DNA of 10,211 bases, taken from NCBI GenBank assembly GCA_002179805.1, contig NAVB01001729.1:1-10211 (forward strand), read 5' to 3'. The translations under genes were made by a program, and so were the position numbers. Of the stretch, positions 1-8,069 are shown one piece after another. How positions within the stretch are numbered: the stretch's first letter is position 1; every line of letters starts with the position of its first letter. Under the pieces are notes generated by a model. It worked only from the letters and a program-made list of their open reading frames with translations, was not told where the DNA came from and did not search any database. This DNA is from Acanthamoeba lenticulata. Taxonomy: Eukaryota; Discosea; Longamoebia; Acanthamoebidae.

Positions 1-78
1 AGAGAGAAGAGAACAGAGCGAAGAGACTGCGCTCTTCCCCACGCATCTCATTCTATTTTTATGTCCTTTACTCCTCAG
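1..78 (+). other. 3' end of an intron (upstream exon outside window)
   Basis: Purine-rich sequence passes into a T-rich stretch and ends in a pyrimidine-rich acceptor with AG at 77-78. The reading frame that works downstream enters at 79 as the last two bases of a split codon, so an upstream exon must exist outside the window. The ATG at 61 and the ATG at 79 are not in that frame. Part of 1-50 could be the end of an upstream exon; I see no clear donor to decide. Confidence 0.6.
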
Positions 79-3000
79 ATGCGAACGAGTTTGTTGGACC
101 GGCAGTGTCGCCCTTCAGTGAGCAGCAGCAAGTCACAGCTTCGCAGCCTCAGGAGGACAGTGAGCCAAAAGACAAAGAAAGCGAACCTAAGGACAAAGAA
201 GGGGTTCCCTTCTTCGTCGGGAGCGGAGGTGAGGTGTTCGACGTCTACTACCGCAAGTGCGACGACGAAGTCACTCGCCGCATCAAGGGCGGTTCCGATG
301 ACGGTACGCCACACCTCTTTTTGCCACTCCTTCTTGAAGACTCCTTTCTCAGCGCCTGTAGTAAACACATCGTCACTCGCGCAGGTGGGACGGGGGTGTT
401 TCGACCTTTCCCGCAGCCCGAAGAGTACGAGACTTACTTCGACTACGAGCAGGCCCTCCTCAACTGGAAGGTAAACCGCCGCGTCTTTGTCCTGGCTGGC
501 TCCTGACCTCGCCTGACCTGTGTCTTTGCGGCTACAGAGCGAAGTAGATGCGGCGCTGGGTGACCTGCACCTCCCGGACATTGTCGGTCGCTACTACGCT
601 CGGCCCACCGTGGCGGCGCCAATCCAGGTATGAACCGCCCCTCTCTCTCTCTCTCTCTCAGGAGTGGCAGAAGGAAGTGCGGGAAGCTGAAGCTGCGTCT
701 TGACGCGTCAGGAACTGGTGGAAGCCTATGACGAGAACGCTCTGTCCGAGCTCCGGATCGAGCAGACAGCACGCAAGGACGAAACCGATGATGAGCTTTC
801 CGAAGAACCTCTCAGCGAGAGGCGGCTCTCTGTGGTGCGCCACCGCGCCACCATTCTTCGACATTTTTGACACCTTCCCCCCCCCCCAACCACCCTTCCT
901 CTCAACACCGCGCTCATCGTTGAGAACAACGCAGGGGCAAAACCCTCGAGCCATCATCAGAGAAAGCGACACGTGGGACGCCAATCTTCTGCCCCCCGAG
1001 CCCCAACCTGAGTTCTACAAAACGTTTGAAGGCACGTAAGCTAGAGCCCCCTTCTTCGCTCTTTGGTTCTTGGAAGAGTCTGTCTTTGGTTGGTTCGTTT
1101 TTTCATTTTGTGTTTCTCATTTCTTTTTTCTTTCTGCAAATGCCGCAGAGTTCGAGCAGGCGCTCCTGCGGTGGGCAGAGCTATGTAACTCGAACCTGCC
1201 CTACATCCCGCCGCATGCCAGTCAGCTGGAGCAGTTGATCCCCATCCAGAGCCAGGCAACGGCAGACCAGGCGCGGGCGGCGCGCCAGTCACGAGACCGC
1301 AACTACCGCCTCTCGGCCTATGAACCCTCCACGCTCTCGGCGCAGGGCGACCAGGCCGCTGGCAAGCCGCACACGGGCCTGTGCTACACCGGATTCTTCG
1401 CTGGCGAGTCGGTCTCGGTGGAGCAGGTCCGCGCCAAAGCTCGCGAGCAATTGAATCCGGCCAACAACACCTCGTCACGGCCGGTGGAGAAGATCGACGT
1501 GCCGGAACCGGACGGACCCGAGTGGCAGGAGTGCCATGAAGCCCTGGACTCGTGGGTCCAGCAGCTGCTCCTCAACCGCATCAGCACCCACAAGGCACGT
1601 GCACAGGGTTAAGCGCTTCAGCTTTGGTCTTTTGTCTTATCGTGAGCCACGTCATACACACAGGAGTATGGGTCGTTCAACAAGCCCATGCTGCCCATGA
1701 TCCACGGGACCTTCCCCACCCACTACAAGACGCCCCGCCCGCCGGGCGGCTACAAGCCCTCCCCGCTCCGTATGTGCTTCATCCCCATCACAACAGCGCG
1801 AGAGATGTGCGGTTGCTGATGCGGCGCGCTTCATTGGCTTTTGGGGGGGAGGGGGATAAAGGGCGCACGGACCTGACGGAGCAGATGCTGGAGGACTGCT
1901 ACGACTGCCCTGAGGGCATCAACGGCAAGAAGGTCGAGTTCAGCATCCCGCTGGTGAACATCGAGCCGTTGACCATGGCCAAGCTCCACGGCAACGAGTA
2001 CCGCACGGGCATCTTCTCGCCCTTTGTCCATCCACTTGCACCCAGCGCCCTCGTACCGTTTCTTCTTCCCCACCCCTACCCCCACCCCGCGTAGTTGGCT
2101 GACCCGCGCGGGGGACGCATCGCAAGGGAACGATCAAGCAGGGCGACCGCTTGCTGCTCCTGTCGGGAGACAACAGCGTAGAGAACGTCGGCGAGGCCTA
2201 TCGGTACGCACAGACGCCGCGCGCCCCGTCAACACGAGCATTGTGTATGTGTTCCCACTTCGACTGACGGGCTTGACGATTGGACTTGGGGGGGGGGGGA
2301 CAGAGTGGCCAAGCTCCGCGAGCTGCGGAGGGAGCAGTGCCGTAACCGCTGGGACCAGCTCAACGGGTGGTACAACCCGATGCTGCCGCAGCAAGTACGT
2401 CGCACCGGCGCACTCGCCGCTGTAGTGCATGGAGTCGCGATTTTGTGCAGATCGGTGTGTTGAACTCGATTGGTATTGTTGATGGGTCGCAGATCCATGA
2501 GACGGCCAAGTCGAAGGTGCGGGCCCTATTGAGGACCATTCACGATGGCGCCAACGCAATCGAGTTGGGGCACATCGTTGCCATTCTTCAGATTCCCGTC
2601 TATCTGGACCACTTCCAGGACTTGTGCGTTGCGCACCACGTTTCACACGTACCGACGCCCAACTGCTTGTCGATTGACTCGAGTCCCGGTGGGACCTTTG
2701 GGGGGGGCGTGCACAGACTGTCCGAGCACGTGGATCATATGCGGCCCTCGAAGGGGTCCGGTCTGCCGCACACGCTGGGCGAGTACATGGTCAAGTCCAT
2801 CACGCCCAACAACATCGAGCAGCTGCTGCAGCACTCTCGCGCGCACGCCAACAATCCCCTCTTCCTCGCCAAGGTTCGTCCACTCCATTTCTCCTCTCCT
2901 GCCACCGATCTACCTGCTCTCCCGAGGAACTCACTTCCTGATTTCATATTCATCCCCTCTCCCCGACTAGCTCTCGCTGCTGGTGCAGGACCTCATCTCG

Positions 3001-6000
3001 GGCAAGAAGGGCAAGGCTCTCGTCGACGCCCTGACCAGCAGCGGCAGCCTCAAGTAAGTTCCCCATTTCCCGTTGCTCGCCCCGCTGATGTTGACGATGG
3101 CGCCCGCGCTCACGCACACAAGGTCGCTGAGCTACCTGGCCTACGCGATGACATTCTTCAACGAAGAGCCCATTGACATCTACCCGTACGACACGGAGCT
3201 CATCCAGCACATCCTCGTGGCCTGCCAGGTGCGGCGTCGCTCTGCTCCAAGGCCTCGTTTGGTCATGTCATGGCGCCCAGACGGCTCCTCACCAGCGCAA
3301 TTTCTTCCCGCCCCTCGCCTGAGCAGAGCATCACGCTGCTGGGTTCGTTCTTGGACCCGGCCGTGGAGGCCGTCATCAACTCGGTGTTCACGCACTACTA
3401 CCTCAACATGCTCACCGCCACCACCCAGTCCAAGGCCTTTGCCTTCTTCTCGCTGGGCTCCTCGTTCCTCGTCCAACAGGGCGAAGTACGTCCTGACCCC
3501 AGCCACTCTCTCTCTCTCTCTCTCTCTGCGCAGCTTCTTCATGTTGACGGCGCACCGCCGGCGGGCCGGGTATGATCATCACAGGGCGCAGTGCGGAAGC
3601 TGCAGGAGACACTCAAGGGCAAGCCCCAGTGCCTGCAGCAGTTTATCGGGTTCCTGGGCCACCGCTCGGCGCGCATCTCCTCGTTCTTCCTGTTCATCAC
3701 CCTCCGGCTGATGCACATCGCCACGCGGTTCCCGGCCATCAAGGAGCATTTGGTCGCGCTCGATATCGTCGACAAGACGCGCGAGCTCGCTCGATCCCGC
3801 TTCTCCCACGTGCAGGTCAGTCCTCTTCTCTCGCTGCTTCACACGCTTTGTTTCCACCCTCTCGCGTCTGCGTTGCTCTGGCATGGTTGGCACTCACAAC
3901 CTCTCTGCTGTTGCCGTCATTGCGCAGTACGGTGCGAAGTTAATCTTTGCGCTGCTGCAAACGGCCCCGTGGGCGGGCATCTTTGGCGAGAAGTACGGGC
4001 GCGACCCGGAAAAAGGCCCCTTCATGCTCGACCTCGCCAACCCGCCGCGTCAGGAATACGGCCCGCAGTCCCTCCTGTCGTCCCTCCTCCTCGACTCCTG
4101 CTTGCAGGTATGCTGTCATTCGTCATCGATGCGCTCGTGTCATTTCCCCCTGCGCTCAGATGGGTGATGTGCTGCAGTCCTTGCTCCGCCTGGCAAAGGA
4201 CGACCCGATCGAGCCGGACGAGCTCCCGTGCAGCTTCCTGTGGAAGGACGCCTACTACTTTGAGGCCCTGTTCGCGCAGCTTGTCAGCTCCGACTGCTCT
4301 CACCAGATCCCAACCGTAAATCCCCCCTCCCCTCTCCAAAGAGACAAAGGCTGACGCTTGGTTCTTTGGCTTCAGACGGTGGAGACGTGCTCGATCCTCC
4401 TGGCCCGCCTGAGCCAGGCGTTCGCCCGCCTGAAGCTCATCGAAATTACGAGCTCGGCAAAGAAGGTCTGCTCGTCCTCTGCTCGTCTCTGCGCGAAATG
4501 GATCGCTTCCGACTCACCCGCGTGTTGTCAACTCTGTAGGAAACAACCAGCAGCGGAAAGAAGCCCCTTTTCACCTTCACTGGTGCGTTTGTCTTTCTCT
4601 CTCCTCGATCCTCTGAGCAAGGACCAACGCATCGCATTCTTCGTATGAGCAGAGGCCAAGGCCAAGCAACTGCTGACGTTCATCTCGTCCGTGGCGCCGA
4701 ACCACCCGCTCGAATACGCTGTCAAGACCAGTACCGACACAACCACATTGCCCGCGGCGCAGCGCGTTCAGTTCAGTGATCTCTGACCTGAGGACGCGTG
4801 TTTCGTGTGGTGCTCGATGGCAGATGTCCTGATCGTGCTGCGCAACTTGGTCAAGGCCGAAGGCGCCTTCCCGGCCATCCTGACCATCAACGACTTCTTT
4901 GCCAAGTACGCGCGCCGTCCCTTCTGCCCTGCGCTGGTCCTCCTCTCATCCTCACGCGCGCACAACACGTCACGCCCACAGGCTCGTGGTGTTCTGCAAA
5001 GACACCAACTACTTTGCCTTCAACCGGGCGGCCTGGGCCACCATCTTCACGTGCATCCAGGTGCGTGGCGCCCCCTCCTTCAATTCACACAAGGATGCTT
5101 GGGCTCACCGATGCCACCGGGCTGTGGACAGAGGCACACGGGCGTGCTGGAGTACCTCCTCGAGAAGAACACCTTCAACAACTTGTTTGACATCATCAGC
5201 GTCGTCTCGGGCAACATCATCTCCCAAAACTCTATTCGCTATATCACCAAGGTTTGTGCTTTTGTGTCTGTGGTGTCTGTGGTCTAGTCCGTCGACTAAT
5301 TGGGGAGGGGGGGCAGATGTTCAACTTGCACGGCGCCGAAACGACGCGCGTGGACAGCGAGCGCGAGCCCAAGCGCCACGGCGAGAAGTGCATCCAATAC
5401 GTCGAAAAGGTTTCCCGTCCCGCACGTTCTCGGTCATTGTCGTCATCGCTAAATTGATGTTGCGCGTGACGTGCCATGCACGAAATCCAAAAGGACGTGC
5501 GCTTGCTGTGCAAGTACTTTAGCGAGCGCAAGATGTTCATCAAGTTCCAGATGCTCAGCAAGCGCTACATTGACAACGCCGACCCGTCTCTCAACTACCC
5601 CGGCGCAGCGTTTGTCGTACGCTTTCGCCCTTGACCTCGTCTTTAGCGCTTTTTCGCCGACAAGAGAGTTCACCTGTTTGGGGGGGTCGTCAGGAACTCG
5701 TGCGGCTCTACAAGGTCATCAACGATTCCTCTTCGTGCGAGCGCCTCAAGAGGGACATTTTCAAGGTTCGCCTCTTCTCCGTGGCAGCTTCGCACAATGG
5801 TGGCAAAATAGCCAATACTGATGCGCGACGTTGTGGGAAGTGCAGAACTCTGAGTACCAGCAGAGCTTCCAGAGCCTCATCGATAAGTATGGCGGCGTGG
5901 ATGACAGGGACAGCGGTACTCGCCCGACTCAGGCTCGGCAGCAGGTCACTGTGCGGCAGGAACCGCTGCCCACTCACTCTTGGTGCTCTCCTTTCCTGCG

Positions 6001-6372
6001 CTGGTGTCGTGTGTTGTGTGCACAGGCCTGCATGGAACAGTCATCATCGGTAACGCGTCCAACACGCGCATGCCCACTTCACCGGGCAAGGATCCATCCC
6101 GCTCGGGTACCTCAGAGCCTCGCGCACGTGTAAGATGGTAAAGGAGAACTACTCACAAAATCTGCGTGCCCGGGTTAACAGGCGAGGGCTTGCCCAAGGC
6201 GATTGACCCAACGGGCAAGAAGCCGAAGACACCCAAGACCCCAAGGAAGAGCGCGGCATCACCATTCTCCAAGACCCCAGAGCCTGCTGCCAGCAAGAAG
6301 GAAAACTCGGATTCGCCTAAGCGCAAGTGGTTCGGGATCATGAAGAAGTCCAAGGACAAGGGCTCTGAGTAG
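79..6372 (+). CDS. Large intron-rich protein, family not recognised, 5' partial, probable helical-repeat scaffold
   Basis: Thirty exons join into one frame of about 1,296 residues ending in TAG: 79-303, 385-470, 538-627, 712-834, 935-1031, 1149-1594, 1664-1769, 1862-2025, 2127-2203, 2304-2394, 2451-2623, 2717-2873, 2971-3053, 3123-3228, 3327-3485, 3585-3815, 3928-4107, 4160-4315, 4376-4465, 4540-4582, 4653-4730, 4824-4905, 4982-5060, 5132-5251, 5317-5409, 5494-5616, 5694-5765, 5846-5915, 6026-6127, 6182-6372. Every phase matches. Introns are 52-117 nt; 27 are GT-AG and two appear GC-AG. Visible residues 1-390 are proline/glutamate-rich with internal repeats. About 500-1180 are leucine-rich with amphipathic stretches (e.g. 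LGSFLDPAVEAVINSVF) and no convincing membrane segment, as in armadillo/HEAT-like solenoids. The last 65 residues are basic. I see no catalytic motif. A scaffold role is inference from composition only. Individual boundaries, mainly exons 4-6, could shift; the overall gene is well supported. Confidence 0.8.
159..200 (+). repeat. Perfect 7-residue tandem repeat (SEPKDKE x2) in the large protein
   Basis: Two consecutive 21-nt units (159-179 and 180-200) encode the same seven residues, SEPKDKE, while differing at several codon positions. The protein repeat is exact although the DNA copies have diverged, so it is either old or kept by selection on the charged composition. It lies in a disordered, highly charged segment of the first visible exon. 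Confidence 0.85.
628..711 (+). other. Intron with a decoy or alternative acceptor after a (CT)n tract
   Basis: The donor is CAG|GTATGA. The acceptor that keeps the frame open is AG at 710-711. A stronger-looking acceptor follows an uninterrupted CT tract at 660-661, but using it alone gives an in-frame TGA after 13 codons. It could only be productive with a second donor at about 677, which would define a 15-nt microexon coding EWQKE between introns of 34 and 35 nt. Those would be much shorter than any other intron in the gene, so the single 84-nt intron is preferred. Confidence 0.6.
640..660. repeat. (CT)n microsatellite-like tract in an intron
   Basis: Ten CT units form a simple repeat inside the intron 628-711, ending at an AG. 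A similar tract lies in the intron 3486-3584 at 3506-3527. Both are intronic pyrimidine tracts on the coding strand and are likely slippage-prone. Confidence 0.85.
877..887. repeat. C11 homopolymer in an intron
   Basis: Eleven consecutive Cs lie in the intron 835-934, about 46 nt before its acceptor. It is an unremarkable intronic homopolymer, but its length is likely to be error-prone in sequencing and to vary between strains. Frame is not affected because it is intronic. Confidence 0.85.
1032..1148 (+). other. GC-AG intron (first of two)
   Basis: The flanking frames (ending YKTFE and starting EFEQALLRW) join only if the exon ends at 1031 in phase 1, which makes the intron begin GCACGT. The nearby canonical GTAAG at 1036 leaves phase 2, and no AG near 1148 gives the matching phase. 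The acceptor is GCCGCAG|AG at 1147-1148, preceded by a long T-rich tract. Confidence 0.65.
1595..1663 (+). other. GC-AG intron (second of two, same donor hexamer)
   Basis: The upstream exon ends ...CAC AAG at 1594 and the downstream exon starts GAG TAT at 1664, both in phase 0. No GT nearby gives phase 0: GT at 1599 is phase 1 and GT at 1608 is also phase 1. The donor is therefore read as AAG|GCACGT, identical over nine bases to the other non-canonical donor at 1032. The unspliced frame stops at TAA in the intron. Confidence 0.65.
2288..2303 (+). repeat. G12 run directly upstream of a 3' splice site; four similar cases in the gene
   Basis: Twelve consecutive Gs at 2288-2299 are followed by ACAG, the acceptor of the intron 2204-2303. 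Comparable G-runs precede other acceptors of the same gene: 1843-1855 (G7-A-G5, acceptor 1860-1861), 2700-2707 (G8, acceptor 2715-2716), 5302-5313 (G4-A-G7, acceptor 5315-5316) and 5680-5686 (G7, acceptor 5692-5693). These occupy the place where a polypyrimidine tract would be expected. Confidence 0.8.
6182..6369 (+). other. Basic, Ser/Thr-Pro-rich C-terminal tail of the large protein
   Basis: The last exon encodes about 62 residues with several TP/SP sites (KTPKTP, ASPFSKTPEP, SDSPKRK) and ends in a lysine-rich segment around KWFGIMKKSKDK. This composition fits a disordered tail open to proline-directed kinases, with an aromatic-plus-polybasic end that could contact acidic membranes or partners. 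That role is inference; the composition is seen directly. Confidence 0.6.
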
Positions 6373-6559
6373 AAGAGGATTGCGTCTCTTTTGCTCCTCT
6401 TTTGCGCCGTTTAAAAAATGAATTTTGTTGTTTTTTTATTATCTGTCGACCGTTCGCAGGAGGTATTTAGAAGGATCGGGAGCAAACCCACTCTTTCCTT
6501 TCTTTCTTTCTCTCCCCTTCGTATCGTCATCGCCGGCCTGCGAGGACCGTCTAATCGCC
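6373..6559 (+). promoter_or_regulatory. RPL18 promoter region with TATA-like box and pyrimidine-rich start
   Basis: The 187 bp between the large gene's stop and the RPL18 start contain an A/T-rich stretch at 6411-6440, a TATTTA at 6464-6469, and a long pyrimidine tract at 6491-6520. The TATTTA lies about 27 bp before the tract. That spacing suits a TATA-like element with initiation in the pyrimidine tract, as expected for ribosomal protein genes with 5' pyrimidine-rich mRNA ends. I see no AATAAA for the upstream gene here. The start site is inferred. Confidence 0.5.
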
Positions 6560-7334
6560 ATGGTGCGTGATCGATTTCGTTAACCCCACCTTCTCTTCTT
6601 GTGGCTCCCTCTTCTTGAGAGGCAAGAAGGAGGGTGGGATGTTTGATCAGTCTTTGAATTGGAACGCTGATTTTTGCCCGCAACGTTGGCAATGTTATAC
6701 AGGGTATTGATCTCGCGCACAAGCACCAGAAGAACAAGAACAGGTCGTCCCCCAAGACTCAGGACCCCTACCTGCTTCTGCTCGTCAAGGTATAATATCA
6801 AGCTCTCTCCGGCCCTTGAATTTTACGTAAAGGGGATGCTGATTCCACACACACACAAACCAACAGCTGTACAGGTTCCTGGCCCGCAGGACCGGTGCTG
6901 ACTTCAACCGCGTCGTGTTGAAGCGCCTCTGCATGAGCAAGACCAACCAGCCCCCGCTTTCGCTCGTCAAGCTGGTCCGTTTCGCCAAGGGCAAGGAGGA
7001 CAAGATTGTCGTCGTCGTCGGCACCGTCACGGATGACGCCCGTCTCCTCAAGTTCCCCAAGCTGACCGTGTGCGCTCTCAAGTTCACCGAGGGTGCCCGC
7101 GCCCGCATCGTCAAGGCTGGCGGTGAGGTCATCACCTTCGACCAGCTTGCCCTCCGCGCGCCCACTGGCTCCAACACTCTGCTTCTGAGGGGCCGCAAGG
7201 TCACCAGGAAGGCCGTCAAGTCCTTCGGTGCTCCCGGCGTGCCCAACAGCACCACCAGGCCTAAGAAGGGCAACAGGGGCAACCAGGTTGAGAGGGCCAG
7301 GGGCAGGAGGAAGTCGGTCGGCTTCAAGGTGTAA
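6560..7334 (+). CDS. RPL18: 60S ribosomal protein L18 (eL18)
   Basis: This is a structural protein of the large cytosolic ribosomal subunit. Exons 6560-6562, 6703-6789 and 6867-7334 give 185 residues, close to the usual 186-188. The start MGIDLAHKH matches the family's MGI/MGVD start. Other family signatures are the LYRFLARRT segment at the second splice junction, [47 protein letters not shown], and the arginine-rich end [13 protein letters not shown]. All junctions are GT-AG. Coding exon 1 contains only the ATG: the next three bases begin the intron (GTGCGT), and exon 2 starts at GGT ATT GAT. A long minus-strand open frame across the gene is a composition shadow. I am very sure of the identity, and sure of the exon structure because it reproduces the family N-terminus. 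Confidence 0.97.
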
Positions 7335-7546
7335 GTCACCATTCGGCTTGTTTTCTTCTCTACTTCTGTCACACAATAATGGCATTCAAACAAACAACAA
7401 GGACAGTTCTCGATGCCTGCATTTCTCTCCTCCTCTCTCTCTCTCTTTCTTTTCCATCACCTTAATGACGGTCCACAAGTTACGATTGATGAATCTGGCT
7501 GGACGTCATTCAGCTCTCATCAACGTTGAATGTAGGTTTATTGTCC
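7335..7546. other. Convergent intergenic region between RPL18 and the minus-strand small gene
   Basis: These 212 bp must hold the 3' UTRs of both neighbours. An AATAAT at 7375-7380, 40 nt after the RPL18 stop, is the best candidate poly(A) signal for RPL18. A long pyrimidine tract occupies 7422-7455. I see no coding frame here. Confidence 0.5.
7537..7542 (-). terminator. AATAAA polyadenylation signal of the minus-strand small gene
   Basis: On the minus strand a perfect AATAAA starts five bases after the TGA stop (7549-7547). This implies a very short 3' UTR and independently supports the stop chosen for the spliced gene. Confidence 0.6.
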
Positions 7547-7960
7547 TCAGTATGGAGGCTGCTTGGGCTTTTTGGAGAACTTGCGAATCTCGCGCAAAGT
7601 AAGCGCCAAGCCAGCCTAGACGGGATGCACCACGCGCTCCCCTCCATAAATATTTCTGCATGATTCATATATTGGTGATGATGGTGATCGAGATCGAGCG
7701 GCAAAATGGTGCGCATGAAACGTACAAAACAAATGCCCAAGCCAATGAGCAGAACGCCTGCTCCAATCAGTGTCTTGAATGAGCCGCCCGGTGCTGTTGC
7801 TTGAGAAAAATTAGCTCCCCTCCCCATAATGTGGTGATCCAGCAGACAGGCATGAGAATATATAATAACCTTGCACCTCCTTTCGTAAGGTCCCAGCTTG
7901 CTTGAAGATGGAAAGAGTGCCAGCGCCAAGGTTGGATTCGACAGGCGCAATCTCTACCAT
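7547..7960 (-). CDS. Small single-pass membrane protein, 75 residues, family not recognised
   Basis: Three minus-strand exons, 7960-7870, 7793-7726 and 7615-7547, join in frame (91 + 68 + 69 nt) into 75 codons plus TGA. Intron 1 (7869-7794) is GT-AG, contains an in-frame stop, and has CTAAT plus a T-rich tract before CAACAG. Intron 2 (7725-7616) starts GTACGT and ends TAG. The product begins MVEIAPVESNLGAG and has a hydrophilic head to about residue 37. One hydrophobic helix spans about 39-60, and a basic tail runs REIRKFSKKPKQPPY. Glycines at 41, 48 and 55, and at 43 and 50, repeat every seven residues on one helix face. An AATAAA follows the stop. There is no signal-peptide-like N-terminus. 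The basic tail suggests that end faces the cytosol or mitochondrial matrix (inference). It is divergent from MVK. No function can be assigned. Confidence 0.75.
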
Positions 7961-8069
7961 CACGTGTTCGCGTTTGTGTTTGTAAGGGGAAAACCAAGAA
8001 AGAAAACACTAGGAAAAACTGTGGCGGGAAGGAAAATTAATATTTTTGATCATCTGTTGGGTCATCGCG
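7961..8069. promoter_or_regulatory. Probable bidirectional promoter between the small membrane-protein gene and MVK
   Basis: Only 109 bp separate the two divergent start codons. A palindromic CACGTG at 7961-7966 abuts the minus-strand ATG. An A/T-rich block including TTAATATTTTT at about 8037-8047 lies about 25-30 bp before the MVK start, and a GGCGGGAA element lies at about 8023-8030. Both transcripts must start in or very near this interval. Roles of individual elements are inferred. Confidence 0.5.

Larger units (their letters stand above)
411..1555 (+). repeat. Three degenerate copies of a Pro-Glu-aromatic...Glu-x-Ala-Leu-x-x-Trp module
   Basis: Copy A is encoded at about 411-467 and contains YEQALLNW. 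Copy B spans the splice junction 1019-1031/1149-1175 and contains FEQALLRW. Copy C is at about 1505-1555 and contains HEALDSW. Each is preceded by a proline-rich lead (PQPEE, PEPQPEF, PEPDGPEW) with an aromatic residue after the glutamate. Copy C is about three residues shorter. The repeat is seen directly in the translation; calling it a small helical binding module is inference. Copies A and B are nearly identical over eight residues. Confidence 0.65.

Noticed and set aside
61..474. 137-codon frame starting at ATG 61
   Set aside because: It begins inside an acceptor pyrimidine tract and uses a frame different from the one that continues through the downstream exons.
640..660. CRISPR-like or satellite array from CT repeats
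   Set aside because: They are simple intronic pyrimidine tracts with no spacers or longer unit.
79..6372. The large gene as a frameshifted pseudogene
   Set aside because: Frame changes coincide with donor and acceptor signals throughout, and the joined frame stays open for about 1,296 codons.
7331..7336. GTAAGT donor-like sequence over the RPL18 stop codon
   Set aside because: The preceding [10 protein letters not shown] is the normal end of the family, and I see no downstream exon that would extend it.
6785..7393. 202-codon minus-strand open frame across RPL18
   Set aside because: It is antisense to a clearly conserved ribosomal protein exon, and its composition follows from GC-rich codons on the other strand; it shows no family motif.
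7510..7950. 146-codon single open frame on the minus strand
   Set aside because: It contains the membrane helix but reads through both introns in the wrong frames at its ends. The three-exon model explains the start, the basic tail and the poly(A) signal better.
7984..8047. A/T-rich intergenic block as a transposon remnant or RNA gene
   Set aside because: There are no terminal repeats, target-site duplication, or tRNA/snRNA boxes; a shared promoter explains it.
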